A stretch of 64,000 nt of DNA, taken from contig CM043969.1 in assembly GCA_014529385.2 (NCBI GenBank), forward strand, positions 74,194,676-74,258,675. Reading direction: 5' to 3'. The position numbers and the translations under genes are program-made. This document shows, in pieces, positions 1-12,781 of this stretch. The notes beneath the pieces are model-generated. The model had not been told where the DNA came from. It saw nothing but the letters and a program-made list of their open reading frames with translations, and did no database searches. The stretch comes from Adiantum capillus-veneris. Taxonomy: Eukaryota > Streptophyta > Polypodiopsida > Polypodiales > Pteridaceae. Each line of letters begins with the position of its first letter. The stretch's first letter is position 1.

Positions 1-694
1 AGTTTACATGAGCATGCCGTTCATTTAAATCATCTCTATAAAAATATCTAGTCGAGTTCACTGCCATTGGTTGCGCTAAGTCACTAATGCACCTAGGCTT
101 CTCATAGTCAAGGTAATAGTGACATTATGAGGATTGTATTTGAGAATGGGTCCATAGACTCTATTGAACCAATCCTCGGGTACATAATAGAATCGGTTGC
201 CACCATTTGACTTCTTCTAAAATTTGATTAGGACCTTCTCACAGAAGCTATATCTCTGGTTTAGCATGAGATCCTTCTTACTAAGAATGATCTCTCGACT
301 CGGTATGTCCAAAAGCGGGTAAATAACATATCCCTGTACTTTGACGTCACCTCTTGGATCTTTTCCTTGACCCAAAGCTGTGGATTGGTCTTAAACCTAT
401 CACACACTTGTGTTCGATGTTCAAGTTGGGCTTCAACATACAACTCCCATAACAAGGTAGTTTCTAGTTCCCTTTAAAGCTCAAACCACTTAACTCCCCA
501 ATGGATATTGAATCCGACTGAGTAATTAAAAAAGAACCTTTGTGCAAAATCACTTGGGAGTTTATCTAGACAATTAAGAAGATCCATCTATAAACAAGAC
601 AAGGAGAGAGAAGACTTAGTACACATGTGAACCAAAACTGAGTCTATGCCTCTCTTATTCATCAAAATTTGATTTTTATAATTTCATTACAATA
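1..694. other. Degraded internal part of a minus-strand LTR element; no gene identified
   Basis: No reading frame here resembles a known family. By position it lies downstream (minus strand) of the PBS at 1441-1453 and the gag-like ORF at 695-1108, so it is probably internal retroelement sequence. That is inference from layout only. Confidence 0.3.
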
Positions 695-1108
695 TTATGG
701 ATGTCTTAGAGCCAACTCTTTAAGTATTCTTTTAACTCTCATGACAAGGCATTCTCTTAGACCTATCGTGCGACAATGTGGTCTATAGTTATCTTCTATT
801 TTTTCTTTCCCTATGACAACTGCAAGAGCTTCAAACTTCTTAGCAACTTTGGCAAGCCTTAACATTTGGGAGTGCATTTCCAAGTAGTAAAATATGTCTT
901 CTAGGCCTAACCACATCCTGAGTTGAAGTAGCCTGAGGTTAACAAACCAATCTCTTGGACTATCATCAATGCAAATAAAGAATTGACGGAAGGGTTCTTG
1001 GTGACAGGTAAGATAACTACAATCAACACTCTTCCAACAAGCTATGCTTCCTAGCATGCTTCGCGGAGACTTTGGTCCTGATTTATAAGTAAAAGAGTTC
1101 CTTTTCAT
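695..1108 (-). CDS. Gag-like hypothetical ORF of a minus-strand LTR element
   Basis: A 137-codon minus-strand frame lies about 330 bp downstream of a Met-tRNA-type PBS, where gag is expected. The protein has a mixed helical composition with a hydrophobic centre (around residues 45-85, including PRDWF and a Leu-rich stretch) and a basic C terminus. I see no zinc knuckle (CX2CX3-4HX4C) and no protease, RT or integrase motif. A capsid-type gag role is inferred from position alone. The frame is short for a plant gag (usually 300 residues or more), so it is probably a fragment. It could equally be a chance ORF. Confidence 0.25.
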   Translation of the reverse strand: MKRNSFTYKSGPKSPRSMLGSIACWKSVDCSYLTCHQEPFRQFFICIDDSPRDWFVNLRLLQLRMWLGLEDIFYYLEMHSQMLRLAKVAKKFEALAVVIGKEKIEDNYRPHCRTIGLRECLVMRVKRILKELALRHP

Positions 1109-1440
1109 CTCTTGATAAGCGTGTTGCCATGTTGTTGAACACTATGGCCAAAACCTCGTTCCCCTGGCTAAAAAAATTAGACGTCACTCTAGGAGCCATT
1201 TGTTACTACAAAACAAACATTCAAAGAAATTACAATGCCATTGTTGAACACTTCACCATTACTCAAACCAAATACTTACATTCAAGAAGACAAGTCAAGC
1301 AGGTACCACCAACCAATGTCACCTATAGATGCATCATGAATACAATATCCTTTTCCAAACAGCATGCATGAATGCGTGCACGATGCAATACTAACCCAAC
1401 CACTGTCAGGCTTTAGGCTATACCCATAACCTTAAGCATA

Positions 1441-1453
1441 GCCTCTAATACCA
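1441..1453 (-). promoter_or_regulatory. Primer-binding site (initiator-Met tRNA type), one mismatch
   Basis: The minus strand reads TGGTATTAGAGGC immediately after the LTR boundary at 1454. The plant consensus for the Met-tRNA PBS is TGGTATCAGAGC. This fixes the orientation of the LTR at 1454 as minus and places the element body to its left. Confidence 0.6.
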
Positions 1454-2339
1454 TGTGAGAGATACCCCTCCCAAGGGGTCTATGCACAAAATATACAATT
1501 TATACCTTTATACAAAGCTCAATATTTATGTATCAAAGTTACGGAAGCGTTTTCATAGGAGAGGAGTTCTCAGTGACCAACCAATCATAGGGTTTAGGCC
1601 ATGAGCCGGATTGCATCCAGAGGCACCTAGTGGCTAGTGCTACCTTTGAATGGGTGTGATGAATGAAAGCATATTCAAAAACAGAATAACATTGTGGAGG
1701 GTGAATATATGTGTACACTGCATTGCGGGAAGAGAGAGAGAGAATATAGTGGAGGGTGAAATAGAGTGCATAGAGACATGAGAGGATGACCACATGGAAT
1801 ATTTAAATGCCCCATCTAAATCAAACAGGAAACCATGTATTAATGCAATGAAAAAATCTGGGCATACCATAACATCAAAACAGTATGAAAAAATAACTAC
1901 CAAAGCACCAGACCCTGTGTAGGGATCAACCGTCCACCCATTAACTTCCGCTCTACTATGGACAAAGAGAATTTCACTTCGGCGGAGCAAGCCAGAAAAC
2001 CTCCAACCTACTTGAGCTAGACATAAACTGAGGCCGCTTTGCCTCCGTCCATAATCCCAAGCTCTGAAAGGATCCCAAGTACGAGTAGGTGGTAGGGTAT
2101 CAACACCAACCATATCACTTTAGGCGCCATGCCTCTTTGATAACCCCCAGCACTCGGTGTTTAGGCAAAGCCAACAAAAAAATCCCAGATGTGTTAGCAG
2201 TGTAGGTCGTTCAACCTTCGACACACTAATTGTGTAGATGAGCCTAACAAAACGAAGAAGACCTAGGCAAAAACCCTGATTCAACAAAGCCCTAGGTCAA
2301 TGACCCTTTTATCTAAGGCTAAGCGTAGTAGGTGATCCT
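1454..2339 (-). repeat. LTR of a minus-strand element, copy 1, left part
   Basis: The segment begins TGTGAGAGATACCCC next to a PBS and is closely similar to 57436-58610 over its length. The start of homology coincides with the LTR edge, which supports the boundary. The copy is interrupted at 2340 by a Ty3/gypsy LTR, just after GGTGATCCT; in the second copy the same point reads on into TAATCTTGTAGCG. Copy 1 has about six GA units near 1731, against about 21 in copy 2. Confidence 0.6.
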
Positions 2340-3860
2340 TGTAAGGTATCCACCTTTCTAGTTGCGGGGAATGAACTCAAGCTTTAGGAGCAAACATTGG
2401 TCAGGTAATTAGGTAAAAAACACTATCTCAAAAACAAGAAAAAATGGTATTTTTTAAATCTTAAGCACAACAAACCCTGGGCTAGAATTTTCAGAATTAA
2501 ATTCGGACAAATACTTACCCCGGTAGTTCCTCCAAAATACTCAATGTAAATTAAATTGTTAACAAAAATTGGATGGTTGCAATAATCATTTAAGCATAGA
2601 CTTTTACTAAGGCCTCCCATATATTTTTCCCAGATATTTATGAAAATAGAAAAAAATAGACTAGAAAATTAGCAGGGTTGATGTTTTTTATCAGACAGGC
2701 TATGGGGGAAGTAATAGGGACTGCTAGGCACATAAATAGCAGTAGGTGGTGCCTTCTTCAGCTTGGGGATTCTTGAGTTGCAAGCAGCTACGTGTTCCAG
2801 CGAGGGAAATTCTAGAAGGCCCAAAAAATTATAAATAGGGCCCTAGGCCTCTCATTCTCACTTAGACTCGGAGTCTGGCCATTCCTCTCTCACATAGAGA
2901 GAAAACTCTACCCTAATCACTAGGGAGAAAACCTCTAGCTGATTATCCATGGTAATTAGCCTAATTCCTTTTTAATTAGCAAAACTATGCTAAATTATCT
3001 CTATTTTCTTAATTGATCTAATTAATTAAGAAGATTAAACTTATCTATAATCTAAATTACTCTCTTCACTCTTAATATTTTACTAATTACTTAAATTAAG
3101 ATTAGGGATATTTATCTAATAAATTATAAAGCCATATTAGGGTTGAAATTAATCTTTGTAGACTTAAATTAATAGTAATTACAATAATTAAACTTAGATT
3201 AACATAAGATAGATATTAGAGCTGTACTAGACTGTTAAGAAGCTCAAAAAATTGTATTATAAAATTTTTATTAGTTTTTGTAATTAATTAGGCAAAAATT
3301 AGCTATTTTTACTAAAATTTTGATGGAAAATATACTTTATTATCTCAAAAACTCTTAAGTTTATTATCACAGCTAAGAAAATTGTCAAGAACACTGGGTG
3401 AGTTACTCATTAATAGGTAATTAATCTAAGCATTTGATTAAGATGAAACTAGTTGTTTTGAGCCACAAATAAAGGAGGAAAATTAGTAAATCAAGTTAGA
3501 TAATTATATGCTATTTGTCAGAGCTAGTTTACATTGTAATCAAGTCGTGTTAATTATCTTAGTCAAAAGATTAGCTTAACTATTTTTCTAAGCCAAAATA
3601 GACTAATTCTAGCTGAAATTAAAACAAAAAATCACTAAATCAAGTTAGATAATTATGTGCTATTTATTTAGCTAGTTTACATTGTAATCAAGTTGTAATA
3701 TTTATCTTAAGGTCAAAAAGTTAGTTTAACTATTTTTCTAAGCCAAAAGAAATCTAATTCTAGCTGAAATTAAAAGGGGAAAATTAGTAAATCAAGTTGA
3801 TAATTATGTGCTATTAATCAGAGCTAGTTTACATTGTAATCAAATTGTGATAATCTTAAG
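2340..3860 (+). repeat. 5' LTR of Ty3/gypsy element 1
   Basis: It starts TGTAAGGT and matches the sequence beginning at 6143 (TGTAAGGTCTCC) through most of its length, including the stretch around GGAATGAACTCAAGC. The first part is mixed; the rest is very AT-rich. Its end is not a normal LTR end, because the third copy of an internal repeat runs straight into reverse transcriptase codons at about 3861. Confidence 0.75.
3479..3859 (+). repeat. Tandem repeat, about 150 bp x 3, inside the 5' LTR
   Basis: Three successive units start near 3479, 3627 and 3779. Each contains TAAATCAAGTT, GAGCTAGTTTACATTG and CTAATTCTAGCTG (the last unit is partial). The 3' LTR has only one corresponding unit near 7264-7350, so the triplication arose after, or during, formation of this copy. 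Confidence 0.75.
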
Positions 3861-5990
3861 GCCTTACAAATGCACCAACAACTTTTAATCGACCCATGCA
3901 GGATATATTTCGAGAATACCTAGATGATTTTATTTTGGTATTCTTTGATGATATATTGGTCTAATTTAAAGATGCTAAGGAGCATGAGGAACATGTATGC
4001 AAGGTCTTGAGTATTCTTCAACACCATCACTTGTATGCCAAGATGAGAAAATGTGTCTTTTGCACTCCTGGAGTCAGCTATCTTGGATTTATGATATCTG
4101 CTAAATGAATCTCAGTGGACCTTGCAAAGGTTAAGGACATTATAGAATGGCCACACAACCCAAAACTATTAGTGAAATTAGAGGGTTTCCAAGTATTACA
4201 GGGTGGTATAGAATATTCGTCAAAGTTTATAAACTCATTGCTGCATCCTTGACTCAGCTACTCAAGAAATCCTCTAATCTCACATGGGAGAGAGAACAAG
4301 AAGATTTTTTTCAACAACTGAAACAATACCTCACCTCTTCTCTCATACTCAAGCTACTCAATTTTACTCAAGACTTTGAGGTGCTAACAAATGCAAGTGG
4401 ACTCGCTGTAGGAGGAGTCTTAACACAGTAAGGCTGACCAGTTACCTACACTTCAAGAAAAATAAGGATTCATGAATTAAACTAACCAACTCATGACTTA
4501 GAATTATTAGTTGTTATACATGCCCTCAAATTATGGAGACATTATGTATTGGGATGCCACTTTCAGCTAATTATTGATCACCACAATCTAAACTGGCTTT
4601 TTTCCCAACCAATGCTTAACGTAAGACAAAGACACTGAATAGAACTTATTCAAGAATACAATTTCCAAATAGAATATAGACTTGGAAAGGAAAATGTGGT
4701 TGCCAATGCCCTTAGCAAAAAATCCTTCCTTGGAGCCATCTCCATGGCCAACAATTCAATGTTGGATAAGGTGAGGGAATGCTCACAGAAAGATGAAGCC
4801 TATCTTCAAATCATTCAAATTCTCAACCAGGAAGATGCAACAGAAAAAGGAAAAGCTTTAGTAAAGGACCATTCTATGGAGGATGGCATTATTTATTGTA
4901 GACATTGACTTTACATTCCTAAGGATACCTCCCTAAAACAGTTAATTCTTCATGAAGGTCATGATATTCCAGTATCAGGGCACCTGGGGTATGCAAAAAC
5001 TCTTAACACCTTGAGGAAAAGCTACTTTTGGATAGGAATGAAGAGGGATGTACTTCGATACATCAAATTGCCTCTCTTGTCAGAGAATCAAGGCTGAACA
5101 AGTAATGATGCCAGGAAAGCTACAACCCTTAGACATACCTCAAATGAAGTGGGAATTCAATAGCATGGATTTTGTCATAGGCCTCCCCACAGTTCAAGGA
5201 GGGTATGATTTCGTAATGGTAGTTGTGGATATGATTACTAAATCCTCCCATCTAATACAACTAAAAGCCACTTATACAACCTCAAATATAAGCAGGATCT
5301 TTGTTAAGGAAACCTTTAGACTACATGGGCTTCCAAAGAGAATTATCAATGACAGGGATGCAAAGCTCACTTCCAAATTTTGGAAGGCTCTATTTGAAGC
5401 TTTAGGAACACAACTATGCTTCAGCTTGGCATATCATCCTCATATAGACAGACAACAAACAGAACGAGTAAACCAAGTAATTGAAGATATCCTTTGAGCT
5501 TATTACAGTAGAGAGCCCCGTAAGTGGATTCAATTTATTTCCTTGGTAGAATTTGCCTATAACTCCTCTTTTCATAAAAGCATTGGGATGTCACCTTTCA
5601 ATGCTCTATACGGGCATGAATGCATATCACCATTGAATTTTTGCGACCCTACTATAAGGGTGGAAGCCTCAAAGAAAATGTTGAGGAAATGGAATCCCAA
5701 ACCAAATCCATACAACAAGATATTCGGGCGGCTAAGGATCCTCAAAAGAATTATGCAGACCAAAAGCAATCCGATCAAATATTCAAACAAGGAGACAAGG
5801 TTTTTCTTTGAGTGAGTCCAACAAAAGCAACCTTTCGTTGGGAAAATGAAAAAAGCTTAGTCCCATATATTGTGGTCCTTATGAAATCAAGGTTCTGATC
5901 AAGCCTACATATTAAAGCTGCCAGAACACATCAAAGTCCATGATGTATTTCACGTTAGCCTACTACATCCCAAATCCCAACCATGCATTG
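3861..5990 (+). pseudogene. Ty3/gypsy pol remnant: RT end, RNase H, integrase
   Basis: Translated pieces in order are: RT from [11 protein letters not shown] with FFDDILV at about 3950 (the YxDD-type catalytic box as FFDD); RT connection; RNase H from 4147 (a TNASG motif where the first Asp is expected); an H2C2 zinc-binding segment near 4950-5080 with CLSC; integrase core 5048-5497 with Asp in SMDF, Asp in NDRD and Glu in TERVNQ; and the C-terminal part to about 5990 with VHDVFHVSLL. The frame is broken by several stops and shifts (stop at 3962; shifts near 4430, 4910 and 5500). The whole 5' half (gag, protease, start of RT) is missing. No chromodomain was seen after VSLL. Confidence 0.85.
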
Positions 5991-6128
5991 GGGAATGAGC
6001 AGATTGTAATGCAACAGCAAGGAGTGTTGGAGCTGCAGCCAGATTGTATCCTAGAAACTTGAGAAGATGAAACCTCTCTTCTCAAAAACTCTCCCAATTT
6101 GAGTTGAGATGACAGCATCTCAAATTCT

Positions 6129-6142
6129 TAAGTTGGGGTGAT
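6129..6142 (+). promoter_or_regulatory. Polypurine tract of gypsy element 1
   Basis: The stretch TAAGTTGGGGTGAT lies directly before the LTR start TGTAAGG at 6143, as expected for the plus-strand primer site. It is short and imperfect. Confidence 0.5.
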
Positions 6143-7400
6143 TGTAAGGTCTCCATCTTTCTAGCTGTTGGGAATGAACTCAAGCTTTAGGAGAAAAGAA
6201 TTGGTCAGGCAATCAGGTTAGAAACACTATCTTAAAAACAAGAAAAAATGGTATTTTTGAAATCTTAAGCACAACAAACCACGGGCTGGGTTTTCAAAAT
6301 TAAATTCAGACAAATACTTATCCCACTAGCTTCTCCAAAAGATTCAATGTAAATTAAATTGTTAACAAAAATTGGATGGTTGCAGTAATCATTTAAGCAT
6401 AGACTTTTACTAAGGCCTCCTATATATTTTCCCAGATATTTATGAAGATAGCAAAAAATAGCCTAGAAAATTAGTAGGGTTGATTTTTTTATCAGGCAGG
6501 CTATTGTGGGGGGAGGTAGAAGGGACTACTAGGCATAGAAATAGTAGCAGGTGGCACCTTCTTGAGCTTGGGGGCTGTTTGAGCTGCAAGCCACTACATG
6601 TTCCAGCTAGGGAAAGTCCAAAAGTCCCATAAAAATTATAAATAGGGCCCTAGATCTCTCATTCTCACATAGACTTGGAGTCCTGGACATTTCTCTCTCA
6701 CATAGGGAAAAAACTCTACCCAAAAATCACTATAGAGCAGACCTCGTGCTGATTATCCACGATAATTAGCCTAATCTCTTTTTAATTACAAAATTATGCT
6801 AAATTACCTCTAATTTATTAACCAATCTAATTAATTAAGAAGATTAAACTTATTTATAATATAAATTACCCTCTTACTCTTAATAGTTTTCTAATTACTT
6901 AGATTAAGACTTGGCATATCAATCTAATTAATTACTCAATCATATTAGGATTGAAATAAATCTTTTTAGACTTTAATTAAGGGTTATTATACTAATCAAA
7001 CTTAGATTAATATAAGATAATTATGAGAGCTATATTAGACTATTAAGAAGCTAGGAAAATGATATTATAATTTTTTAATTAATTATGCAAAAATTAGCTG
7101 TTTTTAGTCAAAAATATGTTGGAAAACCTACTTAATTATCTCAAGAATTCTTAAGTTATTTATCAAACTTATAAAAAATACGGGGTAAATTACTCATTAG
7201 CCAGTAATTAATATAAGTATTCAATTATGCTAAAATTAGCTATTTTGAGTCACAAATAAAAGGTGGAAATTAGTAAATTTAACTATGTGCTATTTATCAA
7301 AGTTAGTCTACATTGTAAGCAAGCCATGATGATTATCTTAAGGTCAAAAGTAAAAAGATGTATAAATTTATAAGAAAATTACAGGAGCTTAGAAAACCCT
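6143..7400 (+). repeat. 3' LTR of Ty3/gypsy element 1
   Basis: Homologous to the 5' LTR from 2340 for at least 1.2 kb, ending near AAGGTCAAAAG at about 7350. The exact 3' end is not clear, because sequence beyond it looks like a retroelement leader and not the interrupted host repeat. No target-site duplication matching GATCC was found downstream. Confidence 0.65.
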
Positions 7401-7548
7401 TAAGGAAGTTACGCTAAAGATATCTTGTCCATATAAGCTTAACCTTAATTGGGTTAGAAGAAGAATTAGATTGAACACGAAGGTTAAGTCTAGCTTTTGG
7501 ATGATTTACCTAATAATAAGATGTCCTTTTTTATAAGGATAAGAAGTC

Positions 7549-7722
7549 ATGGCACCCAAAAGGACCCAAGAAAATCCTACTTTTGATGATGAGGGTAGTG
7601 TTCATGCGACGACGAAGCCGGGCCTAGTAGTAGGCCCACTAATGAGAGCGTTTAGGCCCCGACACTACAACAAATGTCTGATCAGTCCCACGTGGGTCTT
7701 TGTTATAATTAAGTTTAGCTAA
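7549..7722 (+). CDS. Possible gag start fragment after the 3' LTR
   Basis: A 57-residue frame opens with ATG at 7549 (MAPKRTQENPTFDDEG) about 150 bp after the LTR-like sequence and stops at 7720. The basic start followed by an acidic patch resembles gypsy gag starts, but the similarity is compositional only. If real, the LTR at 6143 is followed by the leader and gag of another copy, that is, a tandem LTR arrangement. No PBS was recognised between them, which weakens the idea. Confidence 0.25.
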   Translation: MAPKRTQENPTFDDEGSVHATTKPGLVVGPLMRAFRPRHYNKCLISPTWVFVIIKFS

Positions 7723-8654
7723 TTCAAGTTTTTCTTTAATTATTAACATTGCATACGTAAAGAGGGAGTAAGGAATTAGGAAAAGTAAAACTGCATCTTC
7801 CAAGAAACCTACAAGCACTTGCTTATAAATTAGGAAGAAAATGTTTGGGTTAAGGCTGGTGGACTTAGGAAAGAATGATTGATCATCCTTAAGACAGCTT
7901 GTCTCAAGACACCTCTGATTCCTTTGAATATTTATCATTTCAAGTGATGAGTAATGATGGCTGGTCAGCCATGGATGAGTCGCTTTCCCCCATGTACATG
8001 GATTATGTACCTCCTACATGTGTATGTTTGTGGATACTACTTAGGATACCGTTTTTATCCTAGGGGAACTGCCCAGTTGTATGGGCAACTGGTACTGGCG
8101 TATGGGCACCTCGAACTTTTGGGTGATGGGTTTCCACCTTGTTTATAAGTAAGGAAGGGTGTTGTTGTTCACCCATGTATAGGTGTGCTTTAGACAAGTG
8201 GAGTACGTGTCAGGATTTTTCAAGATATATTATAAGTGACTGTATCTTGTCTTAAGTCCAGAGATGTTTGTTTTCTAAAAGATTGTTTTCAATGCGGATT
8301 TCAATGGCTTGTTTTAATGAATAATTGTGATGAAAAGTAAAAAAGGAATCCATTATTTTAAGTGTTAAAACACATGTGGTAGTAATTAGGAAACAAAAGG
8401 ATCATGTGTGAGTGCGGGGTGGTAGGTGGGGATTGACTAACGTTGTCAATCATGGACGGATGGACCTGATTAGTTAGGTTACTATCCATTCCTGTGCACT
8501 AAAAGAAATTAGTAAACTTCTCCAGTTGGAAGAGGAGTTCACCAGCGGCAATGCTCTCATATCTGTTAGGGGGAAAAAAGCGTTGGTTGAGAATACCTTA
8601 GCCAAATTGTTGAAGTTATATGGTTGAAATAGTCTTAGATTTTTAAATATTAAG
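7723..8654. other. No gene seen
   Basis: Short ORFs on both strands have no recognisable motif. The sequence lies between the gypsy element 1 debris and the point where the interrupted repeat resumes, and may be a further unidentified insertion. Confidence 0.4.
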
Positions 8655-8930
8655 ACATGAGTTTTTCACTCATAAGACAAGGCCGACTAACAACTACATA
8701 TGATATAAAAATCAAATTTTGACAACATCTAATCATGCAATGTTGATGCATCATATCTACACTTTTGACCTAGAAAGGTGGAAAGCTATCATACCCATGC
8801 ACATGAGGCATCCACATCAACCCACAAGGTTCCATATATCATATGATAACCTTCCATCACCATAAACATGATGCAAAATAACTTCAATCATTAGGACGAC
8901 CATAAACCATAACTTCCCACATGTGCAAAA
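8655..8930 (-). repeat. Dispersed repeat, copy 1 resumed after the nested insertion
   Basis: Closely similar to 59085-59345; shared strings include GACAACATCTAATCATGCA, GACCTAGAAAGGTGGAAAG and GCACATGAGGCATCC. In copy 2 this lies about 0.5 kb beyond the point where copy 1 was interrupted at 2339, so copy 1 was split by the insertion and lost the intervening segment. Similarity fades beyond about 8930. Confidence 0.65.
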
Positions 8931-9894
<964 letters not shown>

Positions 9895-9974
9895 GGCTAT
9901 GAAGTTTAGGTTTCACCACGAGAGCTTTCGGAGAGCGCATACACCATGAAACGAGAGAGAAAATAGTAAGCAAG

Positions 9975-10027
9975 TAGAGAGAGAGAGAGAGAGAGAGAGT
10001 ATCTTTCTTCGTCTTCTTCTTCTTCTT
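9975..10027 (+). repeat. Short (GA)n followed by TTC/CTT repeat
   Basis: About 12 GA units (9975-9999) are followed by a TCTTCTTCTTC stretch, just upstream of the LTR fragment at 10051. Confidence 0.85.
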
Positions 10028-10050
10028 CCTATAAACAAGAGAGAAGAGCT

Positions 10051-11115
10051 GTAATGGAAATGTCCCATTAACTTTGAGAGTAGTGGAAATTAGAGAAGTA
10101 CTTTTATGAAATTACTTTGTGAGCATAGCGGGTGAACTTAATTGATGGTAGCAACATAAAACAACATTTAATTGACTTGGCATGAACAATACTTTTGCAA
10201 GAGACAGAGTTTAGAGAACATGACAATATTTGAGAACTGAATTTATGTGGATCCAGTCCCCCCTCCAATAGGCATTTTTATTATAGATCCTCCCATCAAG
10301 AGAGACTTGATACAATACAATCTTTGTGTTCCTTGTGAGGTGATCCAATGAAGATGGAAAGCTTCATGGATCATGAGCATAACATAATTTTTTTGAAAAG
10401 CATTAACTATCCCAAGCCTCCATCCCAAGACCTCAAACACCTTCGAAGGTGGAGAGAGCTAGTAGGAATTGAGGGTAGGGAAGTGGAAGAAGAAACATTC
10501 CATAGGAGAAAGAATTAGGTCCTCACTTATCATCACTCTTCTTGCTAGCATACATAATAGCATAGTAAATAAGATGGAGAAGATGGCAAGCTTAAGCATT
10601 GAAGCATGGCTCTTGGTTGGATTTGCATTCCATAGCCAAGAGTGTTGGTGTAGGCTCTCAACCTCTCTACTAGCTTGGAGAAGGAGATGGAGCTCTTGCA
10701 CTTTGCACTTCACACAATGAGAGTGTGTGTGAGTGACTGTGAGATACCCCTCAAGCATGCCCCTAGCTTCCTTGGTCGACCCCCCCTTGTAGCTCAAGCT
10801 TGATGCTCAATGGATCCTACAAAACTGGTCAATCACATGGGACAAGTGTCTCCCTTTCCCCTTTGAGAGAGAGTACTTGATAAATGCAAAATCAATGAAT
10901 TAAATTAACTAATTTGTTATTGGGCCCCTTGGGAGGCCAACCAATAGGCTTTAGGCACTTCATGAGGGCAACATGGGGAGGATTTTGACAAGTGTCTCTT
11001 TTTCCTTCTTTGTACCAAACTTGCCTTGTCTGAGTATGAGTGTGTTCTCTCTCTTTCCCCCTCATTAGGGAAAATTTGGACTCACAAAGGGGCCTTATAA
11101 GGAGTTTGACTTCCT
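10051..11115 (-). repeat. LTR fragment of the chromovirus family seen at 40-46 kb
   Basis: Similar, in the same written orientation, to the LTRs at 40045 and 44649; shared strings include CATCAAGAGAGAC, ACAATACAATCTTTGTG and TGGATTTGCAT with CCAAGAGTGT. It is more diverged than those two are from each other. Because the LTRs at 40-46 kb belong to a minus-strand element, this fragment is minus-oriented. It lacks the family's right-hand end and runs into plus-strand pol sequence at about 11.2 kb. Confidence 0.7.
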
Positions 11116-11221
11116 CTCTCATGTCCAAAACGAGCATGCAGTAAAATTTTTGCAAACCAACTCTAAACTTGGCAAAAACTTGACAATTAGAATCTACTTT
11201 TCAAGCTCTTTCTATTGATAT

Positions 11222-12754
11222 ATAGCACGCCATGAGATTCCTCATATTTTGAAAGCTTCTATTTTTAATTTTGACGATATCCCTTGTGAACTACCTCCCA
11301 AACGAGGCAATGATGACCATGCAATTGAACTTCTTCCAAGAAGTTCACCGCGTAATAAACCTCCTTATAGAGTTTCCCAAGCTCAACAAGAGGAGATTAT
11401 GTGGCAAGTGTATGAGTTAGTTGAGAAAGGCATGGTTAGGCCTAACTCATCTCCATTTTGTTCACACGCGTTATTAGTGCAAAAGAAAGACGGCATATAT
11501 CGTATGTGCATCGACTATAGAGCACTAAACAAGATCACTATCAAAAATAGGTTTCCCATTCCACAGGTAGAAGACCTATTTTTGATAAGCTACAAGGGTC
11601 AACCTACTTCAGTAGGTTGACCTACTTCAATCCTACTTCAATAGGATTGACCTTACCATCAAATAAGAATAGTTTATCAAGACATTGTAAAGACCGCATT
11701 TCGCACTACGTTTGGTCTTTCCAAGTACATTGTCATGCCTTTTGGATTGACCAATACACCAACCACATTTAACCGCTTGATGGAGAAGCTATTCAGGCCT
11801 CACTGAACCTTTACTAGATGTTCTTTGATGATATAATCATCTACTCTAATTCACTAGACGAACACAAGCAACACCCCTAGGTAAAATTTCAAGTTTTATG
11901 AGAGAATAAACTTTATATTAATTAAAAAAAAAGTGAATTTTTCTTACAAGAGATTTAGTATCTAGGTCACATCTCTCAAGATGGAATCTAAATGGATACA
12001 TCAAAGCTAGAGGTAATCAAAGGATGACCTGATCCAAGGAATCTACTTGAACTAAGAAGCTTTATAGGTATGTGTGCATACTATAGATGCTTCATAGAAA
12101 AGTTCTCACAAATCGCAGGACCATTACATGACCTAACAAAGAAAAATGTTAGGTATATATGGTCCACCAAGGAAAATAATTCTTTCAAAATGCTTAAAGA
12201 GAAGCTTATCTCTCAACCTATTGCTTACACTGCAGGATCTCTCAAAGCCATCCGAGCCAATGTGACTCTTGTGGTGATTTCCTTGGATCTATTTTCTCCA
12301 AGAAGGGCACACCATAGCCTATGAAAGTCAAAGGCTCAACCCTGTTGAGCAAGCTCTAGGCATATATGAGAAGGAACTCTTAGCAGTTCTACATGCTTTA
12401 GACTCGTGGAATCACAATTTATTGGGGACTCCTTTCATTCTGCGAACGAATCACCAAAGACTTAAGTACTTCATGACACATACCAAGCTCTATGACAAAC
12501 AAATGAGGTTGGAGAATTTCCTTTTGCAATTTCATTTTCATGTTGCTCACATTGTTGGCAAGCATAATCAAGTAGCCGATGCACTCTCAAGACGATCAAG
12601 AGTGAATGCGGTTTCCATAGCAAGTCACAATGATCTACCTATGATAGATGAGTACGCTATTGATCCTGATTTTAGAGATGTGATTTCAGCCCTTGCACTA
12701 GGGAAGAAAGAAGAACCATTTACCTCACAAGATGGTTATCTTCTCTATGGCAAT
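11222..12754 (+). pseudogene. Ty3/gypsy (chromovirus-family) pol, left half: RT and RNase H
   Basis: Reading starts near HEIPHILKASIFNFDDI. RT motifs follow from 11249: KPPYRVSQAQ, VEKGMVRPNSSPF and CIDYRALNKIT, then a disrupted stretch, FGLTN at about 11745 and FFDDIIIYS at about 11820. The RT thumb (RCFIEKFSQIAGPL) starts at 12070 and RNase H runs to VADALSRRSR near 12600. It then continues into the integrase-side spacer and stops abruptly at 12754 after YLLYGN. The sequence closely parallels the minus-strand pol at 42213-43981. The missing continuation, beginning RLCVTNSLREKV, is found at 29844. Several stops and indels show it is inactive. Confidence 0.85.
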
Positions 12755-12781
12755 GGCTGAAAGTAGGATCTGGTGGTATAA
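12755..12781 (+). repeat. Left terminal inverted repeat
   Basis: Begins GGCTGAAAGTAGG and includes TGGTGGTATAAA. It pairs with 29813-29839 in inverted orientation; most differences are transitions. Confidence 0.8.

Noticed and set aside
7639-7938. 99-codon minus-strand frame
   Set aside because: No recognisable motif; opposite to the gag-like start.
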